Positions 62,753-64,000 of a stretch of DNA of 64,000 nucleotides are shown piece by piece; position 1 is the stretch's first letter; every line of letters begins with the position of its first letter. Position numbers and translations under genes: made by a program. The stretch is from Bradyrhizobium sp. ISRA430. Lineage in GTDB: Bacteria; Pseudomonadota; Alphaproteobacteria; Rhizobiales; Xanthobacteraceae. The stretch is from positions 6,302,501-6,366,500 of the forward strand of contig NZ_CP094516.1 of NCBI RefSeq assembly GCF_029909975.1. The letters are read 5' to 3'. The notes below the pieces were generated by a model. That model ran no database searches and was not told where the DNA came from. It worked only from the letters and a program-made list of their open reading frames with translations.

Positions 62753-62893
62753 GCTCCCCTCCCCCCTTGCGGGGGAGGGTAGGGGAGGGGGCAGCCCAGG
62801 AAAAGGTCTTCCCATCGTTGAGAGCGAATGCGAGGCCTGTCGTCAGATAGAGAGTGTGTGCCGTGTGGCACCACCCTCCCTAGCCCCCAAGGG
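62753..62893. repeat. CCCCTTGC / GTGCCGTGTGGCAC repeat, copy 2
   Basis: CCCCTCCCCCCTTGCGGGGG leads through AGGAAAAGGT to GTGCCGTGTGGCACC and CCTCCCTAGCCCC. The same order of blocks is seen at 58195. GTGCC/GGCAC and the C/G runs can form hairpins. It is non-coding, between the DUF3551 pair and the Bug protein gene. Confidence 0.75.
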
Positions 62894-62937
62894 TGGAACG
62901 CTCCGCAGTTTTGGCGCTAGCCTCGTTCAACGCGTCG

Positions 62938-63918
62938 CTACTCCTTCTTCACGCCCGAGAGTGCCACCACCTTGCGCCAGCGGTCGGTCTCTGCGGTGAG
63001 CATGGTGCCGAATTCGCCGGCATTGCCGTGCAGCGGGATCGCGCCGAGCTCGGCGATGCGGGTCTTGATCTCAGCGTCGGAGAGCGCGCTGTCGATCTCG
63101 CGATTGAGGAGATCGATGATCTCGTGCGGCGTGTCGCGCGGCGCGCCGACGCCGTAGAAGGAGCTCGTCTCATAGCCAGGAAGCGTGTCGGCGATTGGCG
63201 GAACGTCCGGCAAGATCTCCGAGCGCTCGTGCGTGGTCACGCCGAGCGCGCGCAGCTTGCCGGCCCGCACCAGCTCGAACGACGAGGTGACGTTGTCGAA
63301 CATGCCCTGGATCTGGCCGCTCATTACGTCGGTCAGTCCCGGCGCCGAGCCGCGATAGGGCACGTGGGTGAACTGAACGGCGGCAAGCGCTTTGAACAGC
63401 TCACCCGAGAGATGCAGCGAGGTGCCGATGCCGGATGAGGCGATCGACATCTTGCCGGGATTGGCCTTGGCATAGGCAATGAAGTCGGCGACGGTCTTCA
63501 CCGGCAGATCGTTGTTGACGACCAGCACCAGCGGAATGCGCGCCGCGCCGGCGACTGGTGCGATGCCCTTGGCGAAATCGTAAGGCAGTGCCGGATCGAA
63601 GGATGCATTGATCGCGTTCGCGGTCGAAGTCAGCAGCAGCGTATAGCCGTCCGGCGCAGACGTGATCACAGCCTGCGTGCCGATGTTGCTGCCGGCGCCG
63701 GGCTTGTTCTCCACGACGAAGGTCTGGCCGAGCCGTTCGGACAACCGCTGGCAGATCAGCCGCGACAGCACGTCGGTGGCGCCGCCCGGCGCATACGGCA
63801 CCACCCATTTCACGCTGCGCGACGGATAGGACGGGTTGCCGATCGCAAAGGCACGCGGCGTGGCGAGGGTCGTGGCAGCACAGGCGGCGGTACGGAGAAA
63901 AGTGCGTTTCGTTATCAT
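62938..63918 (-). CDS. Bug-family (TctC-like) tripartite tricarboxylate receptor protein
   Basis: This 326-residue periplasmic binding protein has an N-terminal leader (RTFLRTAACAATTLATPRAFA, cleaved near 25), then the Bug signature: WVVPYAPGGATDVLSRLICQ near 40 and FVVENKPGAGSNIGTQAVITSAPDGYTLLL. Further typical segments are SSGIGTSLHLSGELFKAL and VPYRGSAPGLTDVMSGQIQGMFD. Bug proteins bind small carboxylates and are often orphaned from TctA/TctB, as here. It reads toward the DUF3551 pair and ends within a repeat-flanked gap. Confidence 0.92.
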   Translation of the reverse strand: MITKRTFLRTAACAATTLATPRAFAIGNPSYPSRSVKWVVPYAPGGATDVLSRLICQRLSERLGQTFVVENKPGAGSNIGTQAVITSAPDGYTLLLTSTANAINASFDPALPYDFAKGIAPVAGAARIPLVLVVNNDLPVKTVADFIAYAKANPGKMSIASSGIGTSLHLSGELFKALAAVQFTHVPYRGSAPGLTDVMSGQIQGMFDNVTSSFELVRAGKLRALGVTTHERSEILPDVPPIADTLPGYETSSFYGVGAPRDTPHEIIDLLNREIDSALSDAEIKTRIAELGAIPLHGNAGEFGTMLTAETDRWRKVVALSGVKKE

Positions 63919-64000
63919 TGGTCTTGCCTCAACAAGGAAACCGAAGCTGCGTCCACGCTCTCCTCTTCCTTCTTGCCTTGGAGAAGGTGGCGCGAAGCGC

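Overview
The window is GC-rich and gene-dense and reads as chromosome of an alphaproteobacterium, most likely Bradyrhizobium or a close relative. That assignment is inference. It rests on the protein families present (DUF3551, DUF992, DUF3775, OpgC, Bug and TRAP binding proteins, many GntR/FCD regulators), on the initiator tRNA, and on dense palindromic intergenic repeats of the kind seen in that genus. There is no CRISPR array, rRNA or prophage. One intact IS630-family element is present.

Layout. (1) 0.4-4.9 kb: a minus-strand set of a GntR regulator, a PhyH-type dioxygenase, an NAD-binding/SAF oxidoreductase and a TRAP solute-binding protein. A perfect 20-bp palindrome lies upstream of the regulator. 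(2) 5-6.5 kb: an ECF41-type sigma factor diverging from a carboxymuconolactone-decarboxylase-family gene, with a matching promoter between them. (3) 6.5-17 kb: metabolic genes, comprising tandem alpha/beta hydrolases, an Ogt-type methyltransferase, two MBL hydrolases, a GST, an FAH-family enzyme, DUF3775, two SDRs, and an aldehyde dehydrogenase broken by a frameshift and lacking its catalytic Cys. (4) 17.2-19.7 kb: tRNA-fMet, a DUF3551 gene, the IS630 element and a hypothetical gene.

(5) 19.9-44 kb is a stress and transport region. One minus-strand run carries an RND pump and an RbbA/YhhJ-type ABC exporter together, behind a small membrane protein, a Trp/Pro-rich Tat-signal protein and HdeD. 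Further upstream are DUF992, a membrane protein, an AI-2E-family transporter, a small basic secreted protein and an APC antiporter. On the plus strand are a Bax-inhibitor-1 protein, a second APC antiporter, arginine deiminase, a histidine kinase with two NarL-type regulators, and a Zn alcohol dehydrogenase. A DUF1269 gene lies between them on the minus strand. The pattern fits acid, low-oxygen and envelope stress, with arginine/ornithine exchange feeding arginine deiminase; no arcB or arcC is present here.

(6) 44-49.6 kb: a periplasmic binding protein divergent from a GntR regulator and an acyl-CoA-synthetase-like gene, with two matching operators exactly 100 bp apart, then an MFS transporter. 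(7) 49.7-53.5 kb: a Zn-ribbon MBL protein, a MetX-like hydrolase, a fatty-acid desaturase and a TetR regulator, with a perfect 27-bp AT-rich palindrome before the hydrolase. (8) 53.5-64 kb: OpgC, an MFS transporter, htpG with an RpoH-like promoter, an MdtB/C-like RND pump without an adaptor, two tandem DUF3551 genes and a Bug-family binding protein.

All calls come from reading the sequence and from family knowledge; no database search was run. The best leads are the regulatory sites that pair with neighbouring regulators (ECF41, two GntR, TetR), the combined RND-ABC operon, the Trp/Pro-rich Tat protein, and the doubly disabled aldehyde dehydrogenase.
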